Virus record (IMG/VR): IMGVR_UViG_3300046674_000282
Coordinates: 1 to 22,073 of that record
Strand: one strand, 5' to 3'
Origin: a virus
DNA: 22,073 nt
Under the pieces are notes generated by a model that searched no databases, was not told the origin of the DNA, and saw nothing but the letters and a program-made list of their open reading frames with translations. Positions within the stretch are counted from its first letter, which is position 1. Each line of letters opens with the position of its first letter. Shown one piece after another: positions 6,930 through 14,212 of this stretch. Position numbers and translations under genes: made by a program.

Positions 6930-9900
6930 CTACTTGCGGCCCGCGCGTACGGTGCTGCGGACGCGGGTGAACCCGGCGGTCACACGGCCGTCCGCGCGCC
7001 CGTCGATGTAGGCGTTGAACTCGGTGCCGTCCTCGACGACCAGGCGCAGCCGCGAACCCGCGGCCAGAGCCTGGGTGCTCATAGCGGCCGCGCTGTAGGA
7101 CGCCGGTGAGATGGCCGGGACGTCGGGCACCATGGCGTCCGCGGTGCGGGCCGCGGCGGCCGCGACCTCGGAGGCGGTGTTGTCCAGGCCGACGACGACG
7201 CCGCGCGCCGTGTTCGCGCCGACGGGCATCAGTGCCTTGGCCGGGCTGTGGATGCCGAGCTTCTTCTCGATGCCCTTGACCAGCGCCTCGCCGAGCTTGT
7301 TCATCTCGGCCTGGAGTTCCTTCTCCTGGCTCTTCAGCCCGAGCAGGAACCCCTTGGACGCGTTGGTGCCGGCGTCGAACATGGCGTCGGCCATGGTGTT
7401 GCCGTACGAGGTCGACAGCTTGCTGCCCGACTTGGCGAGCGCGTTGAGCTGCGCGAGCTGATTCTTGGAAGCCCCGGCCACCAGGTCGATCAGCGGACCA
7501 CCGGGGCCCTGCCCGACGAGCTGACTGATGATGCTCTGGGAGACCCCCTTCTTGGACAGCCCGGCGATCTGCTGCTGGAACGCCTTGGCCTCCGCCTGGC
7601 GGGACTTGAGGCCGCCGAGCAGGTCCGAGAACGTGCCGACGTCGCCGACCTGGCCGAGGCCGAAGAAGTCCGCCGCGGACTTCTTCTGGTCGGCGGCCGC
7701 GGACTTGGCCGCCTCGAGCTTCGCATCGACCGAGTCACGCTGCTTGGCCAACGCCTGCAGCTTCGCGGAGGCCTTCGTGGTCGAGGCCGCCAGCTGCTTG
7801 CCCGCGCCGCCCGCAGCCTTGAGGTCTTTGGTGAGCTCGTCGAACGCCTTCTTGATGTCGGCGGCCGACGCGGTCAGGACCTTGTGCACCGACGTGAGAT
7901 CGCCAGGGACCTGCTTGCGCGCGGCCGCCTGGGACTTGGCCCCGCTGGTGCCCTTCGCGAAACCGCGCAGCGCACCGAGCTGGGAGGCCATCGCCATCGA
8001 CGTCGCGGAGTCCCACACGGTGGCGCCGCCGGATCCGAGCCGCATCAGCTCGGGACCGTTCTCGCCGACCCAGAACGTCTCGCCCGCGCGCGGCCGGCCA
8101 CCACCCGCATAGCCCTTGGGCGACTTGGATGCGTTGGCCTGCTGAACGCTGGTGATGTTGCCGTAGCGGGACACGATGTACCGGATCGCTGCCGCCACGT
8201 TGGCGACCGGGTCGAGGATGCCGCGGCTGCGGAGCGACGACGGGACGTACGCGCTCCACGTACCGGGGATCGTCTGCGCCAACCCCTGGCTGGGGTGGCC
8301 GGCCTTGGCGTTGGAGTCGGTGCGGTTGATCGCGCTGGCGTTCCAGCCGGACTCGCGCGTGATGAGCGTGTTGAGGCCGGACAGCCACTGCGCGAGCGTG
8401 CCGGGCGGCGGCACACCGGCCGCCGACAGGGCGGCCTTGATGATCGCCGCGTGCTGCCCGCTGGGGATCTTCCCGCCGCCGAAGGAGCTGGACGCGCCCT
8501 TCTTGTCGGCCTCCTTGGCGTAGCCGAACAGGGAGTCGAGCATCTTGTCGGGGATCTTCGCGATCATGTCGCCGATCCCGGAGCCGAGCCCGGGGATCCT
8601 CGACAGGAGCGGGTTGACCACCGCGTGGACGCCCGCCCGCGCGGACGCGGCGAGCGTGTCCTTGAGCCAGCTCGCCCCCTCCTTGATCTTGTCCCAGGCG
8701 GACGAACCCCAGCCTGCCGCGGTGGATCCGGCCTTGCCGATCCAGCCGAACAGGCCGCCGCCGTCCTTGAAACCGGGCGCTCCGCGGCCGCCGGACGCGG
8801 CCCACTTGCGCATGGCCATGACCGCGCCGTGTCCGCCCGCGCCCTTGACCTCCTGCGCGGTCCAGACGTGCTCGTTGCGAGAGAGCCACGCGGGCACGTC
8901 GTCCGAGGTCTCAGTGCCCGCGCCGTAGACCGGCCCGCCTCGAGCGAACTTGAACGTCTTCAGCTTCGGGGACCCGAACGCGTCGGCGACCTTGTTCCAG
9001 ACGCCGACGATGCCCTTGTTGTAGACCGTGTTGACGATGAAACTGATGGGCGCCTTGGCGATCGCCTTGACCTTGTCCCAGGCGATCTTGATGGCGTCCT
9101 TCGCCGTACTGAACGCCTTGCCTACCTGTCCGATCGCTGTCTTCAGCGCGTTGAACACCGGCTTGATGCCCGCGTTGTAGACGGTGGAGATCACCGACTT
9201 GATGCCGTTAAGGGCCGGGGTGACGGCCGTGGTCCACAGCCATTTCGCCCAGTTGCCGACGGTCTTGAGCCCGCCGACGAACCAGCCGAACACCACCTTC
9301 ACGCCGGTCCACAGGACCTTGAATCCGGCGACGATCCAGCCGACAACGGGGGAGATCGCGGCCGTCCAGAGCCAGGTCGCCCATCCGGCGACGGTCTTGA
9401 TCCCGAGTGTGAGGTAGCCGAACACGACTTTCACACCGGCCCAAAGGAGCTGGAATCCTGCGACGATCCACCCGATCACGGGTGAGATCACGGTGGTCCA
9501 GAACCACACGGCGACCGAAGCCACCGCCCGGAACGCGGACATGACCAGACCGAAGTAGATCTGTACGGCCGCCCACCACAACTTGAACCCGGCGATGATC
9601 CAGTCGATTACCGGGGAGATCGCGTTCTTCCAGAGCCAGACCGCGATGGCGCCCAGGGTGTAGAACAGGACGCCCATGACCGTCAGGTAGATCTTGACGG
9701 CGGTCCACCAGACCTTGAACACGGCGATGATGAACCCGACAACGGGCTTGATCACCGCGCTCCACAGCCAGACGAACACGCCGCCGATGGCCTTGAGCCC
9801 GACCATCAGCCCGGCGAACGCGGGCTTGAGGACGTTGTTCCAGGCGTACAGGGCCGCGGTCTGGATGCCCGCCCAAGCAGCCTGCACGATCGCCCGGAAC

Positions 9901-11420
9901 GTTTCGGACTTCTTGTAGGCGATGACGAGGGCGACGCCCAGGGCGACCACGGCGATGGCGACCAGCACGAACGGGTTCAGAGCCATGACCGAGTTGAGGA
10001 GTGTCTGCGCGGCGGCCCAGCCCTGGGTGACCAGGGCGATGCCGCGGCTGGCGAGGGAGTAGATACCCATGATGCCGACGACCGTGCTGGTGATGATGGC
10101 CTGCGCGGACAGGGCGAGGGTCACACCGCCGATGAGGACGGCGATGGGGGCCAGCCAGATGCCCCACTCCTTGATCCAGTTGACGACCGCGGTGCCGCCC
10201 GTCCACAGAGCCTTCAGCGTGGGGATGAGGAGCGATGCCACGGTGCTCGCAACCGCCTTGAGTGGCGGCAGGAGTACCCGGTTCGCGAACCCCCCGGCGC
10301 GTGCGAGGACGGGCAGGACCTGGCCGCCGAGGACGTTGACGAAGGCCTGTTTGAGGCTCCGCTGGAAGACGGTGAGTTCGTGGGCGGGCCCGCTGTGGAG
10401 ATCCTTGCCGAGTTGCTTGGCCGAACCGGACACGGCCCCCAGGGACTGGACTGCCTTGGAGGGGTCCAGCTTGAAGAGGCTCGCGCCGAGCTCCTCGGCT
10501 TGGGTGCCGAAGAGCCCGACTGCGGCGGCCTGCTGCTTGACCGGGTCCTTCATCCCCCGGAGCTTGTCGAGCACGGTCTGCAGGCCGGCCGTGGCGCCCT
10601 TGCCGCCCTTGGCGATCTGCGCGGACATGTCCTTCGCGCTCAGCCCCAGGAGCTTGTAGGCGTCCTGGCTGGTGGTCGACATGTCGATCGAGCGGATCGA
10701 GAACTCTTTGAAGGAGTCCGCGATGATGTCCGTGTCGCGGGCGCCGCCCTTGAGTCCCTGCGAGAACAGGCCGAGCGCGGTCTTGGAGTCCAGGCCGAGT
10801 TTCTTGAGCTGGACCGGGTATTCCTGGAACGTCTCGAGGAGGTCCTCGGCGTTCGGGCCCAGCTTCTGGAACCCGGTGGTGACGACGTCGAGCGCCGCCT
10901 CTGCGTTGGGCGCCAGCCCGTTCTTCAGCTGGGCGGAGACGGCCTGCGACTGCAGACTCATGTCCGTGCCGAACGTCGTGGCGACGTCCGACATCTGCGC
11001 GGCGATGGACTTGAGCTGCTTGTTCGTCGCGCCCGGAGGGGCGAGCCCGCCCGACACGACGGCCCGGACAGCCTCGGCGCCGGCTGCGACGTCCTCGGTG
11101 ATGCCCTTCGCGTACAGCTGTCCGGCGATCTTCCCGTAGCGGGCGGCCTCGCCGGCCGTCGCACCCAGCTGGCCCTTCAGCGTGGCGGTGATGTTCGCCT
11201 GCTCCATCGCCTCGCTGATGCCCGCCACGAGCAGGGCGCCCGCAGCCGCACCGGCGGCGGCCGCGCCGACGAGGAGCTTGTCCTTGAGCCCGCCGCCCGC
11301 CTCCTCACCCGCCTCGTTGCCCGCCTCGGCGGCAGGGCCGATGAGCTGGCTGCGCAGCTCGGACGAGATGCCCTTCACCGAGGGAATGACCTGCAGCGTG
11401 GCGTAGCCGACATTGGGCAT
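6930..11420 (-). CDS. Tail tape measure protein with embedded transglycosylase-like domain
   Basis: At 1496 residues this is the longest gene in the window, in the standard place after the tail assembly chaperones. Its length should set tail length. Residues 30-130 hold Ala/Gly-rich helices and a tape-measure-type N-terminal region. Hydrophobic, possibly membrane-inserting segments occur around 420-452 and 480-502. Residues 551-770 contain five aromatic 44-residue repeats, listed separately. Residues about 985-1095 look like a lytic-transglycosylase/SLT domain: ITRESGWN (candidate catalytic E1023) followed by GHPSQGLAQTIPGTW. Charged coiled-coil stretches occupy about 1160-1245. The C-terminus has GIHSPAKALMPVG (1389-1401), a motif frequent near tape measure ends. 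The ATG at 11420 has a G-rich tract (GGGGGT) nearby. The muralytic domain probably helps DNA entry through the cell wall. Confidence 0.93.
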   Translation of the reverse strand: MPNVGYATLQVIPSVKGISSELRSQLIGPAAEAGNEAGEEAGGGLKDKLLVGAAAAGAAAGALLVAGISEAMEQANITATLKGQLGATAGEAARYGKIAGQLYAKGITEDVAAGAEAVRAVVSGGLAPPGATNKQLKSIAAQMSDVATTFGTDMSLQSQAVSAQLKNGLAPNAEAALDVVTTGFQKLGPNAEDLLETFQEYPVQLKKLGLDSKTALGLFSQGLKGGARDTDIIADSFKEFSIRSIDMSTTSQDAYKLLGLSAKDMSAQIAKGGKGATAGLQTVLDKLRGMKDPVKQQAAAVGLFGTQAEELGASLFKLDPSKAVQSLGAVSGSAKQLGKDLHSGPAHELTVFQRSLKQAFVNVLGGQVLPVLARAGGFANRVLLPPLKAVASTVASLLIPTLKALWTGGTAVVNWIKEWGIWLAPIAVLIGGVTLALSAQAIITSTVVGIMGIYSLASRGIALVTQGWAAAQTLLNSVMALNPFVLVAIAVVALGVALVIAYKKSETFRAIVQAAWAGIQTAALYAWNNVLKPAFAGLMVGLKAIGGVFVWLWSAVIKPVVGFIIAVFKVWWTAVKIYLTVMGVLFYTLGAIAVWLWKNAISPVIDWIIAGFKLWWAAVQIYFGLVMSAFRAVASVAVWFWTTVISPVIGWIVAGFQLLWAGVKVVFGYLTLGIKTVAGWATWLWTAAISPVVGWIVAGFKVLWTGVKVVFGWFVGGLKTVGNWAKWLWTTAVTPALNGIKSVISTVYNAGIKPVFNALKTAIGQVGKAFSTAKDAIKIAWDKVKAIAKAPISFIVNTVYNKGIVGVWNKVADAFGSPKLKTFKFARGGPVYGAGTETSDDVPAWLSRNEHVWTAQEVKGAGGHGAVMAMRKWAASGGRGAPGFKDGGGLFGWIGKAGSTAAGWGSSAWDKIKEGASWLKDTLAASARAGVHAVVNPLLSRIPGLGSGIGDMIAKIPDKMLDSLFGYAKEADKKGASSSFGGGKIPSGQHAAIIKAALSAAGVPPPGTLAQWLSGLNTLITRESGWNASAINRTDSNAKAGHPSQGLAQTIPGTWSAYVPSSLRSRGILDPVANVAAAIRYIVSRYGNITSVQQANASKSPKGYAGGGRPRAGETFWVGENGPELMRLGSGGATVWDSATSMAMASQLGALRGFAKGTSGAKSQAAARKQVPGDLTSVHKVLTASAADIKKAFDELTKDLKAAGGAGKQLAASTTKASAKLQALAKQRDSVDAKLEAAKSAAADQKKSAADFFGLGQVGDVGTFSDLLGGLKSRQAEAKAFQQQIAGLSKKGVSQSIISQLVGQGPGGPLIDLVAGASKNQLAQLNALAKSGSKLSTSYGNTMADAMFDAGTNASKGFLLGLKSQEKELQAEMNKLGEALVKGIEKKLGIHSPAKALMPVGANTARGVVVGLDNTASEVAAAAARTADAMVPDVPAISPASYSAAAMSTQALAAGSRLRLVVEDGTEFNAYIDGRADGRVTAGFTRVRSTVRAGRK
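9111..9770 (-). repeat. Five tandem 44-residue (132-base) repeats inside the tape measure gene
   Basis: Repeat units begin at tape measure residues 551, 595, 639, 683 and 727, a spacing of exactly 44 residues each time. Each starts W(L/F)W, followed by a (I/V)xP motif about nine residues on, then in most copies an (I)xxF..xW/LW..V segment. Copies 3 and 4 are the most alike (ISPVIGWIVAGF and ISPVVGWIVAGF); copy 5 decays after its first third. 44 is four times 11, matching the 11-residue unit described for some tape measure proteins. Repeat gain or loss would change tail length in fixed steps. Confidence 0.85.
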
Positions 11421-11446
11421 AGGGCACCCCCGTGTTCAGTTGTCGA

Positions 11447-12228
11447 TCAGGTGATCTCTCCCGCTGCCAGTGCCAGGCGCCGCTCGGCGGCACGGACGAG
11501 GGCCGCCTTGCGCTTGGCCACTCGCTCAGGGGAGTTCTTGTCAGGCCCTCGGCCGATGCCCGGGCGGGCCATGGGCTTGGGCGGCTTGGTCTGCTTGGAC
11601 GGCTTGACGCCATCGTTCGACCGCTGCCAGTTCGCGATCCGCAGCTCGTCGACCGTGATCGCCTGCAAGTGCTCCTGCAGACTCCACAGTCCGTCGCTGT
11701 CGCCCATCGCCAGCCGCGTGCGGGCGCGTGGGGGGAGCTGACGGACGTAGCCGCCGAGCTCCCGCCACGTCAGCAGCGGCCGGCCGTACGGGTCGCGTGC
11801 GAACAGGTCCGACAGGCGGATCCCGTAGTGCTCGCGGAGGTCGGCCTGTACTGCCTCGCCGTGCTCGCTCAGGAGTCGGACGAGGCCGAGGATTCCCCCG
11901 GCTCCATCCCGCAGTGCTTCTGCCAGGCCTTGAAGAGGGGCATCAGCTTGTACTGCGGCATGGGCACCTTGCGGAAGTCCTCCCACTCGTCGCCGAGCGC
12001 CAGGCGCAGGGAGCCCATGACGGCGTTGGCCTCGCCGCTGTCGGCGGCCGCCAGGAGCTCCCAGCAGTCGAGGTCCTGCATGTGCTGGAAGGTGAAGCGG
12101 CGGCTGTTCCAGTGGACACGGAACGGCGTGCTGGCGACCTCGGCCTTGACGGCGTCGAGGTTGAAGTCGAACGGCTGGTCATCCGGCGTCTGGGCCGGGG
12201 ACTTGGTCGCGGTTCGGGCGGTGGCCAT
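11447..12228 (-). CDS. Tail assembly chaperone G-T, product of -1 frameshift
   Basis: This is the long form of the tail chaperone, made by slipping back one base near the end of the G frame. The first 111 residues come from frame G (12228 to 11896). Reading then continues in the -1 frame from 11896 to the TGA at 11447, adding 149 residues for 260 in total. The downstream frame is clearly coding (RLSDLFARDPYGRPLLTWRE, then VDELRIANWQRSNDG) but has no plausible start of its own: the nearest upstream ATG lies inside G and has no ribosome binding site. The tail is basic (RVAKRKAALVRAAERRLAL). In lambda-like phages the G and G-T forms together chaperone the tape measure during tube assembly, and the tape measure follows 26 bases downstream here. 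Confidence 0.82.
11853..11899 (-). promoter_or_regulatory. Programmed -1 frameshift site with downstream stem
   Basis: The minus strand reads CCG GGG GAA in the G frame, so the heptamer is G GGG GAA (11899-11893). Slipping one base back re-pairs GGG perfectly, and GGA is then decoded in the G-T frame. Six bases later, GCCTCG (11886-11881) can pair with CGAGGC (11858-11853) across a 22-base loop, giving a GC-rich stem at the usual distance for a stimulator. The second tRNA would re-pair imperfectly (GAA to GGA), so a single-tRNA slip is also possible. The frame relationship is seen directly; the exact slip point and the role of the stem are inference. Confidence 0.72.
11869..12228 (-). CDS. 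Tail assembly chaperone G (short form)
   Basis: A 119-residue protein starting with ATG at 12228, two bases after the stop of the preceding gene. It probably coats the tape measure while the tail tube polymerises. The first 20 residues are Ala/Thr/Pro-rich and likely flexible. The core (about 21-108) is a helical domain with FRVHWNSRRFTFQHMQDLDC and GDEWEDFRKVPMPQYKL. The last ten residues after PG (110-111) are Ser-rich and are replaced in the frameshifted form. No strong Shine-Dalgarno precedes the ATG, so translation probably depends on coupling to the upstream gene. Evidence is position between tail tube and tape measure plus the overlapping -1 frame. Confidence 0.82.
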   Translation of the reverse strand: MATARTATKSPAQTPDDQPFDFNLDAVKAEVASTPFRVHWNSRRFTFQHMQDLDCWELLAAADSGEANAVMGSLRLALGDEWEDFRKVPMPQYKLMPLFKAWQKHCGMEPGESSASSDS

Positions 12229-12230
12229 GG

Positions 12231-12593
12231 TTACTCGCTTTCGCTTTCAGTGCTGTCGGGCTTGGGCTTGCTGACCTGGACGGACTCGGCGAGGAGGGTG
12301 AGCCGGACGGTGCCGGAGCCGTCGGGTGCGAGGCTGATGTCCATCGGCGCCCGGGCGACGAGCCACGGGAACGGCTTGCCGTCCACCGTGATAGCGCTGC
12401 CGCAGACGCTGATCTCTTTCGCGCATGTGGGCTCGGCCTGCTTCTCCGGCCGACTGACTGCGCGTCGCTCCTCGAGGAGCGCGGCCGCCACGCGGGAGCG
12501 CATGTTGCGGGGCAGGACCTCGCCCTCCTGGACGAGGCCGAGCTGTACGGCCTTGGCCGCGAGCTCCGTATCGGTGAACTGCTGCAGGGGCAC
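12231..12593 (-). CDS. Conserved-looking phage protein of unknown function
   Basis: A 120-residue protein encoded between the major tail protein and the tail chaperones, starting with GTG at 12593. A purine tract (GGAAGGAA, 12611-12604) lies about 11 bases upstream, a rather long spacing, and is flanked by the repeated arms described separately. Residues 1-45 look helical (FTDTELAAKAVQLGLVQEGE, then RSRVAAALLEERRAV). Residues about 66-108 look like a beta domain with ITVDGKPFPWLVARAP and TVRLTLLAESVQV, a pattern I have seen at this position in other actinobacteriophages. The last 12 residues are acidic and Ser-rich. It could be a tail assembly factor; no motif assigns a function. Confidence 0.7.
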   Translation of the reverse strand: MPLQQFTDTELAAKAVQLGLVQEGEVLPRNMRSRVAAALLEERRAVSRPEKQAEPTCAKEISVCGSAITVDGKPFPWLVARAPMDISLAPDGSGTVRLTLLAESVQVSKPKPDSTESESE

Positions 12594-12595
12594 GT

Positions 12596-12678
12596 CGTCG
12601 CGGTTCCTTCCGTCGCGGTTCGGGTGGGGTGGTGCACCGGGGCGCGGTCCGAACCGCGACGAACTGCCCGCGCCCCGG
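12596..12678 (-). repeat. Interleaved inverted repeats (pseudoknot or switch topology) after the major tail gene
   Basis: Pair A is a perfect 13-bp inverted repeat (12611-12623 with 12649-12661). Pair B is a perfect 11-bp inverted repeat (12637-12647 with 12668-12678). Their arms alternate, so each hairpin's loop contains one arm of the other. In minus-strand RNA the order is B', A', B, A with connectors of 6, 1 and 13 bases. A third copy of the A arm (11 bases, 12596-12606) can also pair with 12651-12661 and ends two bases before the GTG start at 12593. The element fills the whole gap between two genes. There is no U-tract, so a simple intrinsic terminator is not obvious. Confidence 0.8.
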
Positions 12679-12684
12679 CGGCTG

Positions 12685-13455
12685 TCAGGCCGTGATGGTG
12701 ACGGCGCAGGTGTCGGTCTGTCCCTGGTAGCTGGCCGTGACGGTCGCGGATCCAGCGGCGATACCGGTGACGAAGCCCGCGCTGACGGTGGCCTTCGTGG
12801 CGTCCGAGGTCGTCCAGGTCGCCTCCGCGGTGACGTCGGCGGTGGTTGCGTCGGAGTACGTGGCCGTCGCCGCCAGGGCGCCGATCTCGCCGTCGGCCAC
12901 GGACAGCGTGGCCGGAGTGACGGAGATCGACTCCAGCACCGGGGTGGACTGCCGCTCGAAGAGGTAGCCGTCGGCGGTCGGGAAGATCGTCGCGGCGATC
13001 GTGGCCGACTCGAGATCGGTCTCGTTCTCGCCGTGGTCTCCGTCCAGGGAGCACTCCGCGTACTGGCTCGTGATGAGCCGGCGCACCTTGTCTCCCTCGC
13101 GGGTCTCGAACGCCACGAGGACCTGCTCCGGGCGCGGGACCTTGACGCGGGTGTCGGTGGACCCGGGCCACACCAGCCGCCTGGTGAACTCGTTGTCCTC
13201 GAGCGCGGTGAAGTTCTTGGTCAGCTTGAAGTGCTGGCGGGACGTGCGGACGAGCACGCCGCCCCAGGCGAACTTGTCGTCCGTGTCCTCGTCGCGGGTC
13301 TCGGGGAAACCCTCGTCGCCGTCGAGCAGACCGACGAGTTTCCAGTCCCCGCTGAACGCGGTCTCCGCATCAGCGGGGAGCGTTGCGGCCAGGTTCCAGG
13401 ACACGTACACGTCTGCGTCGGTCCAGAGATTTGCCTTTGTCGGGTCGCCGGACAT
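12685..13455 (-). CDS. Major tail (tube) protein with C-terminal Ig-like domain
   Basis: A 256-residue protein that should form the tail tube. Residues about 1-170 are the tube domain: WKLVGLLDGDEGFPETRDED, then FAWGGVLVRTS and EQVLVAFETREGDKVRRL are typical of siphovirus tube proteins. Residues about 174-256 are a separate bacterial Ig-like (Big_2-type) domain: LESISVTPATLSV, then ATWTTSDATKATVSAGFVTG and GSATVTASYQGQTDTCAVTI. Such add-on domains usually decorate the outside of the tube. The ATG at 13455 has AGAGGAGG 7 bases upstream, one of the strongest ribosome binding sites in the window, in line with a protein needed in many copies. An unusual RNA-type element follows the stop codon. 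Confidence 0.9.
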   Translation of the reverse strand: MSGDPTKANLWTDADVYVSWNLAATLPADAETAFSGDWKLVGLLDGDEGFPETRDEDTDDKFAWGGVLVRTSRQHFKLTKNFTALEDNEFTRRLVWPGSTDTRVKVPRPEQVLVAFETREGDKVRRLITSQYAECSLDGDHGENETDLESATIAATIFPTADGYLFERQSTPVLESISVTPATLSVADGEIGALAATATYSDATTADVTAEATWTTSDATKATVSAGFVTGIAAGSATVTASYQGQTDTCAVTITA

Positions 13456-13507
13456 GCGGCGCCCTCCTCTCAGATCAGGGTGGTGGGAGCCGCGGTTCAG
13501 CGCGGAG

Positions 13508-13927
13508 TCAGGCCAGCTGCGGCCTGATGTTGGCGAGCACCGTGAAGGTGCTCAGGTCGACGCCCGACGGGTCATCGACAGCGGGGAGCGGTCCGATACC
13601 TGGGCGCACGCCCCGGATGACCGGACCCGAGTGGACGATCAGCAGGCCCTGGCAGAGCATCGCAAGGTCGTGCGCCTGGTCGACGTCCTTATGCCAGACG
13701 GTGACGCGCAGCGTGACCCTGGAGTTGGCCATTGAGGAGTGCGGCAGATCGGAGTCCTTGCGGACCATGACGTACGGGAGCCGGGACAGTTCGGGGGACC
13801 GGTCCGTCGGCACCTTCGTGCCGACGGATACATCGAGCGCGAAGGCCTCGGCGCGCGAGGCGAGCGCAGCGCGCAGCACCGAGGCTCCGGCGGACTGTGC
13901 GTCCTCGAACACGACCGGCGTCTTCAC
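13508..13927 (-). CDS. Tail terminator / tail completion protein candidate
   Basis: A 139-residue protein read from GTG at 13927, which overlaps the upstream stop as GTGA. A GTG three codons earlier (13936), with GAGGT at suitable spacing, is an alternative that gives 142 residues. Residues 1-40 are mostly helical (EDAQSAGASVLRAALASRAE). A beta-rich middle (RLPYVMVRKDSDLP, RVTLRVTVWHKD) is followed by a helix (QAHDLAMLCQGLLIVH) and a last strand pair ending LSTFTVLANIRPQL. This layout and the place just before the tube gene match small tail terminator proteins (lambda gpU-like) that cap the tube at the neck. The assignment is by order and fold pattern; a neck protein is the main alternative. 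Confidence 0.65.
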   Translation of the reverse strand: MKTPVVFEDAQSAGASVLRAALASRAEAFALDVSVGTKVPTDRSPELSRLPYVMVRKDSDLPHSSMANSRVTLRVTVWHKDVDQAHDLAMLCQGLLIVHSGPVIRGVRPGIGPLPAVDDPSGVDLSTFTVLANIRPQLA

Positions 13928-14205
13928 GTCTGCCACGCCTTCACCTCGAGGCCGACAGCGCCGGCCGCGCGGGTGAGGATGCCGTCGCGGGCCTGCCACG
14001 CCATGGCCCGCACGTCTTCCACCGTGATGCTGGCCGCGCCGCGGTCCGTGGTGTAGCCGTGCACCGAGACAGTCGTCCCCTCTCGGACGGACGCCCGGAC
14101 GTTGTCCGCGATCTGCCCGGCCAGGGTGTCCACGACGGTGCGCAGTTCCTGGCTCTTGAGGACCTCCCGCACGCCGGCGGTGTCGAGCTGGAAGGACTCG
14201 AGCAT
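13924..14205 (-). CDS. HK97 gp10-like neck/tail completion protein candidate
   Basis: A 93-residue protein starting with ATG at 14205, with TAGGAG 4 bases upstream and a 7-base gap to the preceding gene. Residues 5-45 look helical (VREVLKSQELRTVVDTLAGQ). They are followed by ASVREGTTVSVHGYTTDRGAASITV, a beta-rich stretch, and an Ala-rich helix (AWQARDGILTRAAGAVG). 'Helix, then a basic strand segment with DRGAA.ITV' is what I recognise in short actinophage versions of the HK97 gp10-like family. It is shorter than the usual 110-140 residues of that family. The stop overlaps the next start by four bases. Role inferred: joining head and tail or finishing the tail end. Confidence 0.6.
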   Translation of the reverse strand: MLESFQLDTAGVREVLKSQELRTVVDTLAGQIADNVRASVREGTTVSVHGYTTDRGAASITVEDVRAMAWQARDGILTRAAGAVGLEVKAWQT

Positions 14206-14212
14206 GTGGCTC

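Noticed and set aside
7248-9485. A 745-codon open frame on the plus strand opposite the tape measure
   Set aside because: Same GC-bias artefact; its sequence is low-complexity Arg/Leu/Gly and mirrors the tape measure codons.
11987-12228. An independent start for the second chaperone frame
   Set aside because: No start with a ribosome binding site exists in that frame, and the -1 relation plus GGGGGAA run explain its expression.
13490-13505. Short inverted repeat (5-bp stem, 6-base loop) between the tail terminator and major tail genes
   Set aside because: A 5-bp GC stem is expected often in this composition, and there is no T-tract or promoter-like sequence beside it.
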